33,442 nucleotides of DNA, taken from a virus. How positions within the stretch are numbered: position 1 is the first letter of the stretch; each line of letters opens with the position of its first letter. The stretch lies in the IMG/VR virus record IMGVR_UViG_3300049424_000009, positions 1-33,442 of that record; one strand, 5' to 3'. The position numbers and the translations under genes are program-made. Below are positions 33,341 to 33,442 of the stretch, in pieces. The notes below the pieces were generated by a model. That model worked only from the letters and a program-made list of their open reading frames with translations, was not told where the DNA came from and ran no database searches.

Positions 33341-33442
33341 CTGAGCGGCATACAGGTAATCGGCCGTTTTCAGGCTAGTTGTCGCATTTATTTTGGATAG
33401 TCAGGCTGTTTTTCGTAAGTTGTTTTGCTCCATCGGTTTGGG
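33341..33442 (-). pseudogene. Disrupted 5' segment of the methyltransferase gene
   Basis: Directly upstream of DPPY the Mod frame reads LSKINATTSLKTADYLYAAQ back to an in-frame TGA (33401-33403). Another frame, from 33440, reads NSLTIQNKCDN and stops at TAG (33377-33375). One extra base (T33377), or a short deletion, would join it to SLKTADYLY and give a more normal '..CDN.SLK' entry to the methyltransferase. A short ATG ORF (MEQNNLRKTA) also ends at the TGA. Whether this is mutation, sequencing error or frameshifting cannot be told here. Confidence 0.35.

Noticed and set aside
1-33442. CRISPR arrays, tRNA genes, insertion sequences, attachment sites
   Set aside because: No regularly spaced repeats, tRNA-like fold, transposase or matching direct repeats at plausible prophage ends were seen; the prophage ends appear to be off-window.

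Overview
The window carries the late half of a tailed temperate phage (long-tailed, siphovirus type, with a lambda-like head module). It is followed, on the opposite strand, by a compact four-gene restriction/defence operon. The GC-rich coding style and the protein families suggest a beta-proteobacterial host (Burkholderiales-like). That is an inference; no host marker gene, tRNA or rRNA is visible. The left edge cuts into the large terminase gene. No integrase, repressor or attachment site lies inside the window, so prophage ends cannot be placed.

Layout, + strand, about 1-25,434. Packaging and head: large terminase (5' end off-window), an intrinsic terminator, two small fibre-like proteins, gpW-like joining protein, lambda-family portal, S49 protease with an in-frame nested scaffold, decoration protein D, major capsid protein E and a gpFII-like joining protein. 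A pRiA4b ORF-3-like gene with its own promoter sits on the minus strand at 7,769-8,425, a typical 'moron'. Tail: terminator-like protein, tail tube, a G/GT-style chaperone pair made by a probable -1 frameshift, a minor tail protein, a 1,342-residue tape measure, a small tail protein, a 1,207-residue beta-repeat protein, three further tail/receptor-type proteins, a hub-like tail-tip protein and a small OB-like protein. Lysis: DUF6127-like membrane protein, 3TM holin and GH24 lysozyme. Most genes are spaced by a few bases or overlap as ATGA/TGATG, as expected of one late operon.

Layout, - strand, 33,442 down to 25,429. An adenine-methyltransferase (Mod-like) whose 5' end is damaged or out of frame near the right edge, a type III-like Res helicase-nuclease, an McrB-type AAA+ GTPase with a long N-terminal extension, and an McrC-type nuclease. 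The genes overlap or abut (ATGA, 3-nt gap, TGATG), so they are almost certainly one transcription unit. The last defence gene converges on the phage lysozyme with the two coding ends overlapping by 6 nt. The most notable features are this fused type III-like/McrBC operon, the moron with its own promoter, the terminator plus fibre cassette inside the head operon, and the repeat architecture of the giant tail protein.
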